Shown: positions 9,057 to 17,612 of the stretch, piece by piece
How positions within the stretch are numbered: position 1 is the first letter of the stretch
How the letters are laid out: each line of letters starts with the position of its first letter
Source: Nioella ostreopsis
Lineage (GTDB): Bacteria; Pseudomonadota; Alphaproteobacteria; Rhodobacterales; Rhodobacteraceae
Assembly (NCBI RefSeq): GCF_004000255.1
Contig: NZ_RCIQ01000026.1
Span: 1-45,608, forward strand
Direction: 5' to 3'
Length of the DNA: 45,608 nt
Program-made: the position numbers and the translations under genes
The notes under the pieces: generated by a model
What the model saw: only the letters and a program-made list of their open reading frames with translations
Databases searched by the model: none
Told to the model about the DNA's origin: nothing

Positions 9057-10099
9057 GTCAGGGTTCCGCTATAGCGGATGCCCTCGCCTGCAACCACATG
9101 CCCAAGCCGCGCGACGGTCTCGCCCTCGGCCTCCAGCAGCGCCGCCAGCGGCTCGGCCCGGTCGGCGGCCACAACCACCACCATGCCAATGCCGGAATTG
9201 AAGGTCTTCAGCATCTCGGCCTCGTCCAGGTCCCCCTCGGACATCAGCCATTTGAACACCGGAGGCAGCGCCCAGGATCCAAGGTCGATCTCGGCCCCCA
9301 TCCCCTCGGGCAGCACGCGCGGCAGGTTCTCGGTCAGCCCGCCGCCGGTGATATGGGCCAGCGCATGCACCCCCCCTGCCCGCACGGCGGCCAGTGCCTG
9401 CGTCACGTAAAGCCGCGTCGGGGCCAGCAATGCGCGGCCAAGGCTCTCGCCCCCGAACGGCGCATCGGCCTCCCAGGCCAGGCCCGACCGGTCCACGATC
9501 CGGCGCACCAGTGAATAGCCATTGGAATGGACCCCGTCGGACCCAAGCCCGAGCAGGACATCGCCCTGCTCCACATTCGAGGGCAAGGATGCGCCCCGTT
9601 CCATCGCGCCCACGGCAAAGCCTGCAAGGTCGAAATCCCCCGGCGCATACATGCCCGGCATCTCGGCTGTCTCGCCTCCGATCAGCGCACAGCCCGAGCG
9701 TTTGCAGCCCTCGGCAATGCCCTCGATGATGGTGGCGGCGTCGGCCACGTCCAGCTTGCCGGTGGCGAAATAGTCGAGGAAGAAGAGCGGCTCCGCCCCC
9801 TGACAGACCAGATCGTTGACGCACATGGCGACGAGGTCGATCCCGATCGTATCGAAAACGCCGGTGTCGATGGCGATCTTCAGCTTGGTGCCCACCCCGT
9901 CGGTGGCGGCCACAAGAACCGGGTCGTCATAGCCCGCTGCCTTGAGATCGAAGAGCGCCCCGAACCCGCCAAGCCCCGACATCACACCGGGCCGCGTGGT
10001 GGCCTTGGCGGCGGGCTTGATCCGCTCCACCAGCTCATTGCCCGCGTCGATATCGACACCCGCCTGCGCGTAGGTCAGCCCTTGTTTTTCGTCCGTCAT
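9053..10099 (-). CDS. purM: Phosphoribosylformylglycinamidine cyclo-ligase (AIR synthetase)
   Basis: 348 residues from the ATG at 10099 ([18 protein letters not shown]), supported by an AAGGAG ribosome site eight bases upstream; an ORF start 42 bases earlier is rejected. The AIRS N-terminal domain contains [11 protein letters not shown] and [11 protein letters not shown]. The metal/ATP segment [12 protein letters not shown] and [16 protein letters not shown] are clear. The C-terminal AIRS domain has [16 protein letters not shown] and [11 protein letters not shown]. It closes the imidazole ring in purine synthesis. It is first in a two-gene operon with purN. Confidence 0.96.
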   Translation of the reverse strand: MTDEKQGLTYAQAGVDIDAGNELVERIKPAAKATTRPGVMSGLGGFGALFDLKAAGYDDPVLVAATDGVGTKLKIAIDTGVFDTIGIDLVAMCVNDLVCQGAEPLFFLDYFATGKLDVADAATIIEGIAEGCKRSGCALIGGETAEMPGMYAPGDFDLAGFAVGAMERGASLPSNVEQGDVLLGLGSDGVHSNGYSLVRRIVDRSGLAWEADAPFGGESLGRALLAPTRLYVTQALAAVRAGGVHALAHITGGGLTENLPRVLPEGMGAEIDLGSWALPPVFKWLMSEGDLDEAEMLKTFNSGIGMVVVVAADRAEPLAALLEAEGETVARLGHVVAGEGIRYSGTLT

Positions 10100-10270
10100 G
10101 GCCCGCTCCTTCAAACTTGGCGCCCTGCTAGCAGGGGCCACGGGACGAGTCCATTGCCAGCGTGACGCGGGGCCGGGTCAATCGCTGGTTGCCACAACAT
10201 GACGCCTTGGTAAGGTTCATGGACCACGTCGAGCGAATGTTCCCACGTTCAGACCCTTGTGTTGCCCGGA

Positions 10271-11194
10271 ATGAAGCAGCCATTCTTGCCCACACCCACG
10301 ACACATATCGGCGCAGTCCGCTTTACCGGCAATATCTCCGGAAACACTCTGACAATTGGCTCCTCGCCAGCAAACGTCTTCGGGGTCACTCAATGGGATG
10401 TGGATGACAGCGGATCCATCAACACCGGCGATTATCTCTATATCAATGCTTCCGCTCAACCTCAGTATTCGGGCTACGGCATCACCCCCATTGGGTCCAG
10501 CACGATGTACCCCCTGTTCGTGATTTCGGGATCCGGAGAATACTACGTCCCCCACGACACCGAGATTGGTCCCGGCAATTTTCCGGGCGGCGCCTACACG
10601 GTCACTCCGCTGACGGTCTTCTGTTTTCTGGCCGGAACCCTGATCAGCACCCCAAGCGGAGAGATCGCGGTGGAAGACCTGCGCATCGGCGATCAGCTGA
10701 CAACGGCAGAGGGGTTGGCCGTGCCGGTCAAATGGATCGGCCGCCAGACGGTGTCCACCCGTTTCGGCCCCGCAGACCGGCTGATGCCGGTGCGGTTTGC
10801 GGTCGGGTCTTTGGGCAATGGCCTGCCGCATGCAGATCTGACGGTAACAGCTGACCACGGCATGCTGATCGACAGCGTCATCTGCCATGCCGGCGCGCTG
10901 GTGAATGGCAGTACGATCACTCAGGTGCCTCTGAAGGAAATGGGCGAGAGCTACACCGTCTACCACATCGAGACAGAAGCCCACGAAATCATCCTCGCCA
11001 ATGGCACCCCCGCTGAAACCTTCATCGACAATGGCAGTCGTCGGAGCTTCGACAACTTCGCGGAGTTCGAGTCACTTTATGGCGACGTTCCCGAGATGAA
11101 CGAACTGCCCTATCCGCGCGCCATGTCCGCAAGGCAGGTTCCCGCCCGGATTCGCGTGAGGCTTCAAGACTGCGCACGAAAAGCAATAGCCTGA
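10271..11194 (+). CDS. Hint-domain protein, family copy 4
   Basis: 307 residues from the ATG at 10271; a GTG 12 bases upstream is also open. The N-terminal module (1-117) contains WDVDDSGSINTGDYLYINA, a Ca-loop-like acidic stretch, and YPLFVISGSGEYYV. The Hint domain begins at Cys118 (VFCFLAGTLI) with TVTADHGM and AHEIILANG. It differs from the others by NGSRRSFDN in place of NVSRR and by a longer, more basic C-terminus (RLQDCARKAIA). The purM gene runs away from it. A strong terminator follows immediately, so it is a single-gene transcript. Confidence 0.85.
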   Translation: MKQPFLPTPTTHIGAVRFTGNISGNTLTIGSSPANVFGVTQWDVDDSGSINTGDYLYINASAQPQYSGYGITPIGSSTMYPLFVISGSGEYYVPHDTEIGPGNFPGGAYTVTPLTVFCFLAGTLISTPSGEIAVEDLRIGDQLTTAEGLAVPVKWIGRQTVSTRFGPADRLMPVRFAVGSLGNGLPHADLTVTADHGMLIDSVICHAGALVNGSTITQVPLKEMGESYTVYHIETEAHEIILANGTPAETFIDNGSRRSFDNFAEFESLYGDVPEMNELPYPRAMSARQVPARIRVRLQDCARKAIA

Positions 11195-11213
11195 TCTCAA
11201 AATCATTTTCGTG

Positions 11214-11241
11214 AAAGAGGACCTTTGAGGCCCTCTTTTTT
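11214..11241 (+). terminator. Rho-independent terminator after Hint copy 4
   Basis: A stem AAAGAGG-a-CC pairs with GG-c-CCTCTTT around a TTTGA loop, followed by a run of six T. It begins 19 bases after the stop codon of Hint copy 4. Confidence 0.85.
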
Positions 11242-11446
11242 GTGCCAATTCGACGGCAATGATTTACAGGGATTACTATTTGATAGCCGCCAGAACTAAT
11301 AAATGTCTTGACTAAATGAACAGGCCAGAGAATTCTTCATCTGTCCCGATGATATAAGTAACAGTTCCGACAAAACAAAGCTGCGACGCCTGTCGGAGGG
11401 ACTAATTTACTGCCCGGACCTGGGCTCAAACCATAAGGAAAGCATC

Positions 11447-11974
11447 ATGGCAGAACCATATTTGGGTCAGATTTATCTGGTTGGGTACGACTTTGCGCAG
11501 CGAGGTTTTGCGTTTTGCGACGGGCAGCTATTGCCAATATCCTCCAATTCTGCGCTGTTTTCCTTGCTTGGCACCATGTATGGCGGCGACGGCCGGACTA
11601 CATTCGCGCTGCCCGACTTGCGGGGCCGGGTTGCCATGGGGCGTGGGCACGGGCCGGGTTTGAGTGTGCGCACGATGGGCCAACGTGGCGGATCTGAAAC
11701 AAATACGCTGACTGTTGCGGAACTCCCGTCCCATAACCATTCTCCGACATTGCACGCTGAATTGAATCCTCCCGGCTCTCCCAGCCCATCCGGCAATATG
11801 TTGTCCCTCACGAATATCTATGCAGCCGTAGATTCTGCTGAGGACACACAGCTTGCCACCAATGCCATCAGATCCAGCAATGTCGGCGGCAACCTCCCTG
11901 TGAACAATCTGCAGCCCTATCTTGTGTTGAACTACGAGATCGCGCTTCAGGGGATCTTCCCGTCGCGAAGCTAG
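11447..11974 (+). CDS. Tail-collar domain protein (microcystin-dependent protein family)
   Basis: 175 residues. It begins MAEPYLGQIYLVGYDFAQRG, then FAFCDGQLLPIS, FSLLGTMYGGDGRTTFALPDLRGRVAMG and LPSHNHSP. These are the signatures of the phage tail collar / MdpB family that often occur outside phages in a small cassette. A good ribosome site (AAGGAAAG) precedes the ATG. The protein probably trimerises into a fibre-like surface structure, inferred from the fold. It is followed by a Tat-signal DUF6916 protein and a GNAT enzyme, the usual companions of this family. The 250-base AT-rich leader upstream probably carries its promoter. Confidence 0.88.
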   Translation: MAEPYLGQIYLVGYDFAQRGFAFCDGQLLPISSNSALFSLLGTMYGGDGRTTFALPDLRGRVAMGRGHGPGLSVRTMGQRGGSETNTLTVAELPSHNHSPTLHAELNPPGSPSPSGNMLSLTNIYAAVDSAEDTQLATNAIRSSNVGGNLPVNNLQPYLVLNYEIALQGIFPSRS

Positions 11975-12048
11975 GCCATCAAAATGTGGTCGCTGCAGAG
12001 CCCCTGCGGCAACCATCCCCCTGCTCTTCATTCTTCCAGGAGGATGCC

Positions 12049-12498
12049 ATGACATCTGACACCAAGCTCAGCCGCCGGGGCTATCTGGCAAGCCAGGCCG
12101 CCGTGGCGGCTGCGGCGACGGCCCTACCATCTGCGTCATTGGCCCACCCCTCGCCTGAACCTGCCGCAACCGGCCCCGTCGACTGGAGAACGGCAACCGC
12201 AGCCGATCTGCAACGCTTTGTCGGCGATCGGTTTCGGGTCACCTCACCTGACGGGTCGGTGACCGTTCTGCACCTGATTGATGTCGTAGCGAGGCCCTTC
12301 GGCCCCGATGCGCCCGCCGATCTGCCGCGCGCCGAAGGGGTGAGCGCTGTCTTCGACAGCCCCGACAAGGCCCCTCTCGTCGAGGCCGGCCACATGACCC
12401 GGCGCATCAGCCATATGCATCTGGGCGGCGCGGATCTGTTCCTTGGCCCGGTGCACACGCGTGACGGGTCTGACATGCTGGAACTGACCCTGAGTTGA
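12049..12498 (+). CDS. DUF6916-like protein with Tat signal
   Basis: 149 residues from the ATG at 12049, behind a perfect AGGAGG. The N-terminus MTSDTKLSRRGYLASQ, then an Ala-rich hydrophobic run and ALPSASLAHP, is a twin-arginine (SRRGYL) signal, so the protein should be exported folded. The mature domain starts VDWRTATAADLQRFVGDRFRV and ends with DGSDMLELTLS. It matches in pattern the shorter protein encoded at 13081-13416. It lies 74 bases after the tail-collar gene. The function is not known; association with tail-collar genes suggests a role in making or anchoring that structure. Confidence 0.65.
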   Translation: MTSDTKLSRRGYLASQAAVAAAATALPSASLAHPSPEPAATGPVDWRTATAADLQRFVGDRFRVTSPDGSVTVLHLIDVVARPFGPDAPADLPRAEGVSAVFDSPDKAPLVEAGHMTRRISHMHLGGADLFLGPVHTRDGSDMLELTLS

Positions 12499-12576
12499 GG
12501 CTGTGCAGCACCTAGGAAATGGCCTGCCGCACATATTGCGGCGGGCCTTAACGTTGAAATCACAAGGGAAATCCTG

Positions 12577-13077
12577 ATGCAGCTGACGCGAGCCAAGATC
12601 GGCTTTCGCATGATCGAAGATGCGGACCGGGCCTTTCTCTTTGATCTCTATGCCTCCACGCGCGATTGGGAGTTTCAGCAGACCAGCTGGACCGAAGCAG
12701 ACTGGCGGGACTTCCTGCAAGGGCAGTTTGCCGCGCAGGATCTGCATTACCAGCGGGCATTCCCCAATGCGATCAGACGGATCATCCAGATCGACGGGCG
12801 CGATATCGGGCGGCTTTACCTCGACCGGCAGGATGACTGTCTGCGCATCATCGAGCTCTCGCTGATCCCGGACGCGCGCGGGCGCGGGATCGGCACCGAT
12901 CTTCTGCGCAGCCTGATGAACGAGGCCCATGGCGGCAAGGTTCCGGTGCGTCTGCATGTGGAAAAACACAGCCCGGCGCTCAATCTCTATCGCCGTCACG
13001 GCTTTCGCGCGGTATCGGACGCGGGCCACCATGTCGCGATGGAATGGATGCCGAACACCGGGCCCAGGGAGATCTGA
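12577..13077 (+). CDS. GNAT-family N-acetyltransferase
   Basis: 166 residues. The acetyl-CoA binding motif A is visible as IIELSLIPDARGRGIGTDLLRSLM (Q/R-x-x-G-x-G form RGRGIG). It is followed by the motif-B segment VRLHVEKHSPALNLYRRHGFRAV that ends most GNATs. It transfers an acetyl group from acetyl-CoA to an amine. As the third gene of the tail-collar cassette it may modify one of its partners, but this is inference from position. Confidence 0.85.
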   Translation: MQLTRAKIGFRMIEDADRAFLFDLYASTRDWEFQQTSWTEADWRDFLQGQFAAQDLHYQRAFPNAIRRIIQIDGRDIGRLYLDRQDDCLRIIELSLIPDARGRGIGTDLLRSLMNEAHGGKVPVRLHVEKHSPALNLYRRHGFRAVSDAGHHVAMEWMPNTGPREI

Positions 13078-13080
13078 GGA

Positions 13081-13416
13081 TCAGTTGAACACCGTCTCGT
13101 AGAGAATGCAGTCGTGATCCTGCCGGAACGGCTTGATGAACAGGTCCAGCTGTCCCAACTCCGGATGCGCAACACAGTGCATTCCCGATGGAAGCAGCGC
13201 GTCACGCGGTCCTTCCCATGTCAGGGCAAACCCCTTGCGCGGGGGGTAGAGCACACCATCAATGACCAGTTCATTATCGCGTATCATCGAGCCATGAAAA
13301 ATCTTCACATTGTCCAGCAGCAATTCAATGTCACCTTCGCAAGTTGTGACGGTGAATTTCTGAGCCACGAAAGGTTCAAAGGTGTCATGAGTTGCTGTGA
13401 TCAGATCAATGGTCAT
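13081..13416 (-). CDS. DUF6916-like protein without signal peptide
   Basis: 111 residues, cytoplasmic by sequence. The pattern FEPFVAQKFTVTTCEGDIELLLDNV parallels FVGDRFRVTSPDGSVTVLHLIDVV of the Tat-signal protein at 12049-12498. The C-terminal HPELGQLDLFIKPFRQDHD...YETVFN matches its MHLGGADLFLGPVHTRDG...LELTL. The two are therefore paralogues, one exported and one not. It converges on the GNAT gene with only three bases between stops. Its own promoter should lie in the AT-rich 13417-13712 spacer, shared with Hint copy 5. The function is unknown. Confidence 0.65.
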   Translation of the reverse strand: MTIDLITATHDTFEPFVAQKFTVTTCEGDIELLLDNVKIFHGSMIRDNELVIDGVLYPPRKGFALTWEGPRDALLPSGMHCVAHPELGQLDLFIKPFRQDHDCILYETVFN

Positions 13417-13712
13417 ATCTGGCTTTCAAACGGATCAAGTCTCCTATTGACCTGAAAACTGCCGCAAAGGTCAAGGTTGGATTAAAGATGACCGCATTTT
13501 GATTGTCATCGGCGATAGCAGTAATGAACCCTGTAAATCAATAAGAGCAACCACCTGCCTGATTATATTTTTCCCCGCTTAATCCTGTGGACCCACACAC
13601 AAAAACAATCTAGATATGAATTCTGGAAATCACCCTTTGGGTCCACAATCGACCACGATTGGCAGCTTGGGGTTTCTTCAGCGGTTACAGTCAGGAATAA
13701 CGAGGATTTCAA

Positions 13713-14618
13713 ATGCCAGCATATGTTGCAACCCATTCAACGATTTATGGCGATACCGGCGGAAGAACGGACAACTGGCTTCCGGGGACTGTCACGGACA
13801 ATAACGGGGATGTTTGGGTTCTGTCGGAAGCGATGGACGACGGGGGCACCGGAAATGGTTCAACCGTAATTATCGGGAGCGGAACCTTCGCAGGCACTGT
13901 CACGGTGAACGGCAAGGAATTTCCGGTCCTGCTAACCGGGTCGAATGATTATACCGTTCTTTATGACAATGCGACCGATCACGCGCAGGGGTTGCTCGAC
14001 TTCGCCACCCATGCCTCCATTGCCTCGGCGCTTGACACATCCGATTTCACTGCCTGCTTCGCCGAAGGCACGGGCATTGCAACCTCTACCGGGGATGTGG
14101 CCGTCGAAACCCTGTCGATCGGTGACACGGTTCTGAACGCTGATGGCGCAGAGGTCGCCGTGAAATGGATCGGGCGGCAGACGGTCAAGACCATGTTCAA
14201 ACCCGCTGAACGTGTGGCGCCCGTGCGCTTTGCAGCCGGGTCGCTTGGCGAGGGATTACCCGTGACCGACCTGACGGTCACCGCCGATCACGGAATGCTC
14301 GTGTCTGGCATCATCTGCCATGCTGGCGCGTTGGTGAACGGCACCACCATCACCCGCGTTCCGATGAAGGAGCTGGGCGAAAGCTACACCGTCTACCACG
14401 TTGAGGCCGAGAACCACGAAATCATCCTCGCCAATGGCGCCCCGGCCGAGACCTTCATCGACAACGTGAGCCGCCGGGTCTTCGACAATTTCGCCGAATT
14501 CGAGGCGCTCTATGGCGATGTGCCGGAGATGGAAGAACTGCCCTACCCCCGCGCCATGAGCGCCCGGCAGGTGCCGCAAAAAGTCCGTGGCACGCTCGAC
14601 TCCAGATGTGTGGCTTGA
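13713..14618 (+). CDS. Hint-domain protein, family copy 5
   Basis: 301 residues with a GAGGA ribosome site. The variable module (1-114) contains GTFAGTVTVNGKEFPVLL, close to the shared GTV core. The Hint domain begins at Cys115 (FTACFAEGTGI) with TVTADHGM and NHEIILANG. Relative to copies 1-4 it reads VKTMFKPAERVAPVRFAAG instead of VSTRFGPAERLMPVRFAAG, a variant shared with copy 6. Copies 5 and 6 thus form a sub-branch in the array. The upstream 296 bases are AT-rich and noncoding. Confidence 0.85.
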   Translation: MPAYVATHSTIYGDTGGRTDNWLPGTVTDNNGDVWVLSEAMDDGGTGNGSTVIIGSGTFAGTVTVNGKEFPVLLTGSNDYTVLYDNATDHAQGLLDFATHASIASALDTSDFTACFAEGTGIATSTGDVAVETLSIGDTVLNADGAEVAVKWIGRQTVKTMFKPAERVAPVRFAAGSLGEGLPVTDLTVTADHGMLVSGIICHAGALVNGTTITRVPMKELGESYTVYHVEAENHEIILANGAPAETFIDNVSRRVFDNFAEFEALYGDVPEMEELPYPRAMSARQVPQKVRGTLDSRCVA

Positions 14619-14883
14619 CGGCAATCAAGGCCAGACAAATCGAACACGGCGGTGCGCTTCCCTGTGTGATGTGAAACTTGGCGACTGCGAAGCATCTTGA
14701 GCCCTTAGGCCGGGCCAAAATGCACACACCACTTGAGCGTGTCGTCCCCGCTATTGCCCGTTTTCATTGTGGAGTTGCCCAGAGGCAGTCTGCTGTCTAC
14801 AGTAAAGTGGGGTCGAGGTCGTGATTTGATTGATTTCGCATAGCTTTGCCTTTTGACGGACACTTTTATTTTGGGGGAATAAC

Positions 14884-16080
14884 ATGCCACTTTCAGCGGG
14901 CGACATCGCTTTCGTATCCTACTACGCCGACAGTCCGGAATCCTTTTCATTCGTTGCGCTGACCAGTATCAGTGCAGGGGATGTCATATCTTTCACCGAC
15001 TCCGGCGTGCGTAGCGACACCGGTCAAATCAACCCTGGCGCATCGTCTGTGGAGGGAATTCTCGACTGGACCGCGCCCGCGGGCGGGGTTCCCGCCGGAA
15101 CCGTTGTTACGATTTCCAGCAACGGAATTTTTACACCTTCGGAAACGATTTCAGTTTCACATGGTTCGGTTGTCGTTGCAGATGATCCAGTGTCTCTGAA
15201 CGGTGGCAGCGGAGATCAGCTGTTCGCTTTCACGGGCAGTATAGCGAGCCCGAATTATCTTGCCGGCGTAAACGCTAACAATTCTGACTGGGAATCCAGT
15301 CTGACATTCGACAGCACCACGCTTTCGGTGCTTCCTACCGGTCTGGTTGATGGCGTTAGCGCGATGCATCAGACCACATTAGCTGACAACATGTTCTACA
15401 GCGGGCCTAGCAGCTTTGCGACGCCCGCAGCCGGGCTTGCGGCGATCAACGACTTTAGCAACTGGACGTCCAGCGATGGCGCGCTTGTGAATAGTGGACC
15501 GAGCAGTTTTCTCTTTTGCTTTGCTGCAGGCACGCTGATCGCATCGGCAACCGGGGACCGTGCTGTCGAGAACCTTGAAATCGGCGACCTGATAGTCACG
15601 CAGGATGGACGGCGCGTGCCTGTGAAATGGATCGGCCGCCAGACCGTCAAGACTATGTTCCTCCCGGCAGAACGTGTGACCCCTGTGCGCTTTGCAACCG
15701 GTTCTCTTGGAAACGGCCTTCCGCATTCCGACCTGACGGTCACCGCCGATCACGGCATGCTGGTGGATGGCGTGATCTGCCATGCAGGGGCCTTGGTGAA
15801 CGGGACGACGATCACGCGGGTGCCACTGGCCGAGATGGGGGAGACCTACACCGTCTACCATATCGAGACCGAGGCGCATGAGATCATCCTCGCCAATGGC
15901 GCGCCGGCAGAGACCTTCATCGACAATGTCTCCCGCCGGGTCTTCGACAACTACGCCGAATTCGAGGCAATCTATGGCGATGTGCCGGAAATGGCAGAAC
16001 TGCCCTACCCCCGTGCCATGAGCGCCCGGCAGGTGCCCGTGCATATCGCGCGTTTGCTCGGTGCGTCGAAAGTCGCCTGA
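14884..16080 (+). CDS. Hint-domain protein, family copy 6, with lamin-tail-like N-terminal module
   Basis: 398 residues, the longest of the set. Residues 1-211 begin MPLSAGDIAFVSYYADSPES, with FVALTSISAGDVISFTDSGV and TVVTISSNG. This resembles the beta-sandwich found at the start of some secreted bacterial proteins with lamin-tail-like folds, and is different from the other modules. The Hint domain begins at Cys212 (FLFCFAAGTLI) and carries TVTADHGM and AHEIILANG. The ribosome site is GGGGGAA. No signal peptide is seen. The same catalytic block joined to an unrelated cargo supports modular exchange. Confidence 0.85.
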   Translation: MPLSAGDIAFVSYYADSPESFSFVALTSISAGDVISFTDSGVRSDTGQINPGASSVEGILDWTAPAGGVPAGTVVTISSNGIFTPSETISVSHGSVVVADDPVSLNGGSGDQLFAFTGSIASPNYLAGVNANNSDWESSLTFDSTTLSVLPTGLVDGVSAMHQTTLADNMFYSGPSSFATPAAGLAAINDFSNWTSSDGALVNSGPSSFLFCFAAGTLIASATGDRAVENLEIGDLIVTQDGRRVPVKWIGRQTVKTMFLPAERVTPVRFATGSLGNGLPHSDLTVTADHGMLVDGVICHAGALVNGTTITRVPLAEMGETYTVYHIETEAHEIILANGAPAETFIDNVSRRVFDNYAEFEAIYGDVPEMAELPYPRAMSARQVPVHIARLLGASKVA

Positions 16081-16168
16081 CCGAAGCCCAAGATCGGATG
16101 CGGGGGCCTGATCGGCCCTCGCGACGGGCTTGACCCCGCCCCTCATCCTGATATTTCCTCGCCTCGGC

Positions 16169-16245
16169 GGGCCTGTAGCTCAATTGGTTAGAGCAGAGCG
16201 CTCATAACGCTTTGGTTGCGGGTTCAAGTCCTGCCGGGCCTACCA
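16169..16245 (+). tRNA. tRNA with CAT anticodon (tRNA-Ile2 or tRNA-Met)
   Basis: 77 bases fold as a full cloverleaf. The acceptor GGGCCTG pairs with CGGGCCT (two wobble pairs), the D arm GCTC with GAGC, the anticodon stem GAGCG with CGCTT around loop CTCATAA, and the T arm GCGGG with CCTGC. The discriminator is A and CCA is encoded. The arm sequences look more like isoleucine tRNA read with lysidine-modified CAU than elongator Met, but this cannot be settled by eye. Confidence 0.93.
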
Positions 16246-16255
16246 AAATTCCGCC

Positions 16256-17572
16256 TTACCGCGCCAGCACCAGATCGACACGCAGCCCGCCCATATCCTC
16301 GGAGCGCGACAGGCGCATGGTGCCACCATGACTGCGGGCGATGTCATTGGCGATGGCCAGTCCCAGCCCGACGCCACCTCCCCGGTTCTGGTTTCGCGCC
16401 TCGTCCAGCCGGGCAAAGGGACGAATGGCGCGGTCCCGATCCTCAGGCGCAATGCCCGGCCCGTCGTCCTCGACAGTCAACCGCAGCGCACGATCCAGAA
16501 CCGTCAGCGTCAGCCGCGCGCGGCTGCCATAGCGCAGCGCATTGACCAGAAGATTCGACAGGGCACGTTTGACCGCGCCGGGACGCAGGGCGACCTCTGG
16601 GACCGCTTCAGGCAGCACGAGCTCTACCTGTCCGCCCATGCGGACCGCATCATCGACGACCTTGCGCAGAAGGGCCAGGATGTCGACGCTTTCCGGATCA
16701 TCCAGCGCATCGGCCCGGGCGAAATCCAGAAACGCGGTCAGCAGAGATTCCATCTCTTCGACATCGCGCAGCAGGTCGTCGGTCTCCGGCCCGGAGTCCA
16801 GCAAGGACAGACCCAGTTTCAGCCGGGTCAACGGCGTGCGCAGGTCATGGCTGACCCCCGACAGCATCATGGTCCGCTGCTCGATCTGCCGCTCGATCCG
16901 CGCCCGCATCTCCAGAAAGGCGCGGCCAGCGGCCCGCACTTCCAGCGCGCCCGAGGGCTTGTAGGGCGCGACCCTTCCCTTGCCGAAGGCTTCTGCCACC
17001 CGCGCCAGCCGCCGGATCGGCCTCACCTGGTTGCGCAGGAAGACAAAGGCCACGGCGGTCATCAGAATCCCCGTCAGGATCATGATGACGAACAGCTGAT
17101 GCGGGTTGGAGGCCGACACGCGTCGCCGGTCGATCTCCAGCATCAGCGTGTCCTGGTCGCGCCCCAATGCCAGAAAGACCCGCCGGTCGTTGCGCGCAAG
17201 GTCGATCCAGACGATTTCCGGCACCATCCCCTGCAAGGTCGAGATCACGACGCGCCCCGAAAGGTCATACCAACGGCGCGATACATCGGTTTCGGAAACC
17301 CAGTCCGGTATGGCCGCATCGCTTCGCGCCAGATCCAGCCGGGCCGCCACCGCCATGGCGGCCTCGGCCCCGTCCGCCTGCAAGTGATCCGACACCAGCC
17401 GCAGGTCGTGCCCAAGCGCCGAGGTCAGTTGCCAGGTGACATCCTCGAAATGACGTTGCAGGAAGGCCACCGACACGACAAGCTGCAATGACACGATGGG
17501 CACCACGAGGATCAGCGCGGCCCGGCCATAGAGCCCCCGCGGCATGAATTGTTTGAGCCAGTCCCATTGCAT
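16256..17572 (-). CDS. Sensor histidine kinase (EnvZ-like)
   Basis: 438 residues from the ATG at 17572 (MQWDWLKQFMPRGLYGR); the longer ORF upstream runs into the divergent gene's leader. There is a TM segment at about 15-37 (ALILVVPIVSLQLVVSVAFL), then a periplasmic sensor region of about 115 residues, and a second TM near 155-175 (LFVIMILTGILMTAVAFVFL). A HAMP domain follows. The HisKA H-box is SGVSHDLRTPLTRLKLGLSL with the phospho-acceptor His, and the ATPase domain has NLLVNALRYG, DDGPGIAPEDRD and GGGVGLGLAIANDI. No response regulator gene lies next to it in the window. The stimulus is unknown. Confidence 0.92.
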   Translation of the reverse strand: MQWDWLKQFMPRGLYGRAALILVVPIVSLQLVVSVAFLQRHFEDVTWQLTSALGHDLRLVSDHLQADGAEAAMAVAARLDLARSDAAIPDWVSETDVSRRWYDLSGRVVISTLQGMVPEIVWIDLARNDRRVFLALGRDQDTLMLEIDRRRVSASNPHQLFVIMILTGILMTAVAFVFLRNQVRPIRRLARVAEAFGKGRVAPYKPSGALEVRAAGRAFLEMRARIERQIEQRTMMLSGVSHDLRTPLTRLKLGLSLLDSGPETDDLLRDVEEMESLLTAFLDFARADALDDPESVDILALLRKVVDDAVRMGGQVELVLPEAVPEVALRPGAVKRALSNLLVNALRYGSRARLTLTVLDRALRLTVEDDGPGIAPEDRDRAIRPFARLDEARNQNRGGGVGLGLAIANDIARSHGGTMRLSRSEDMGGLRVDLVLAR

Positions 17573-17612
17573 GGCCCCATCTAACCCCGCGACCGGGGCA
17601 GAGGAAAGAGAT

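Noticed and set aside
1-16080. Hint copies as true inteins inserted in host genes
   Set aside because: There is no C-terminal extein or His-Asn-Cys/Ser junction; the Hint domain is C-terminal, as in Hint_2 proteins.
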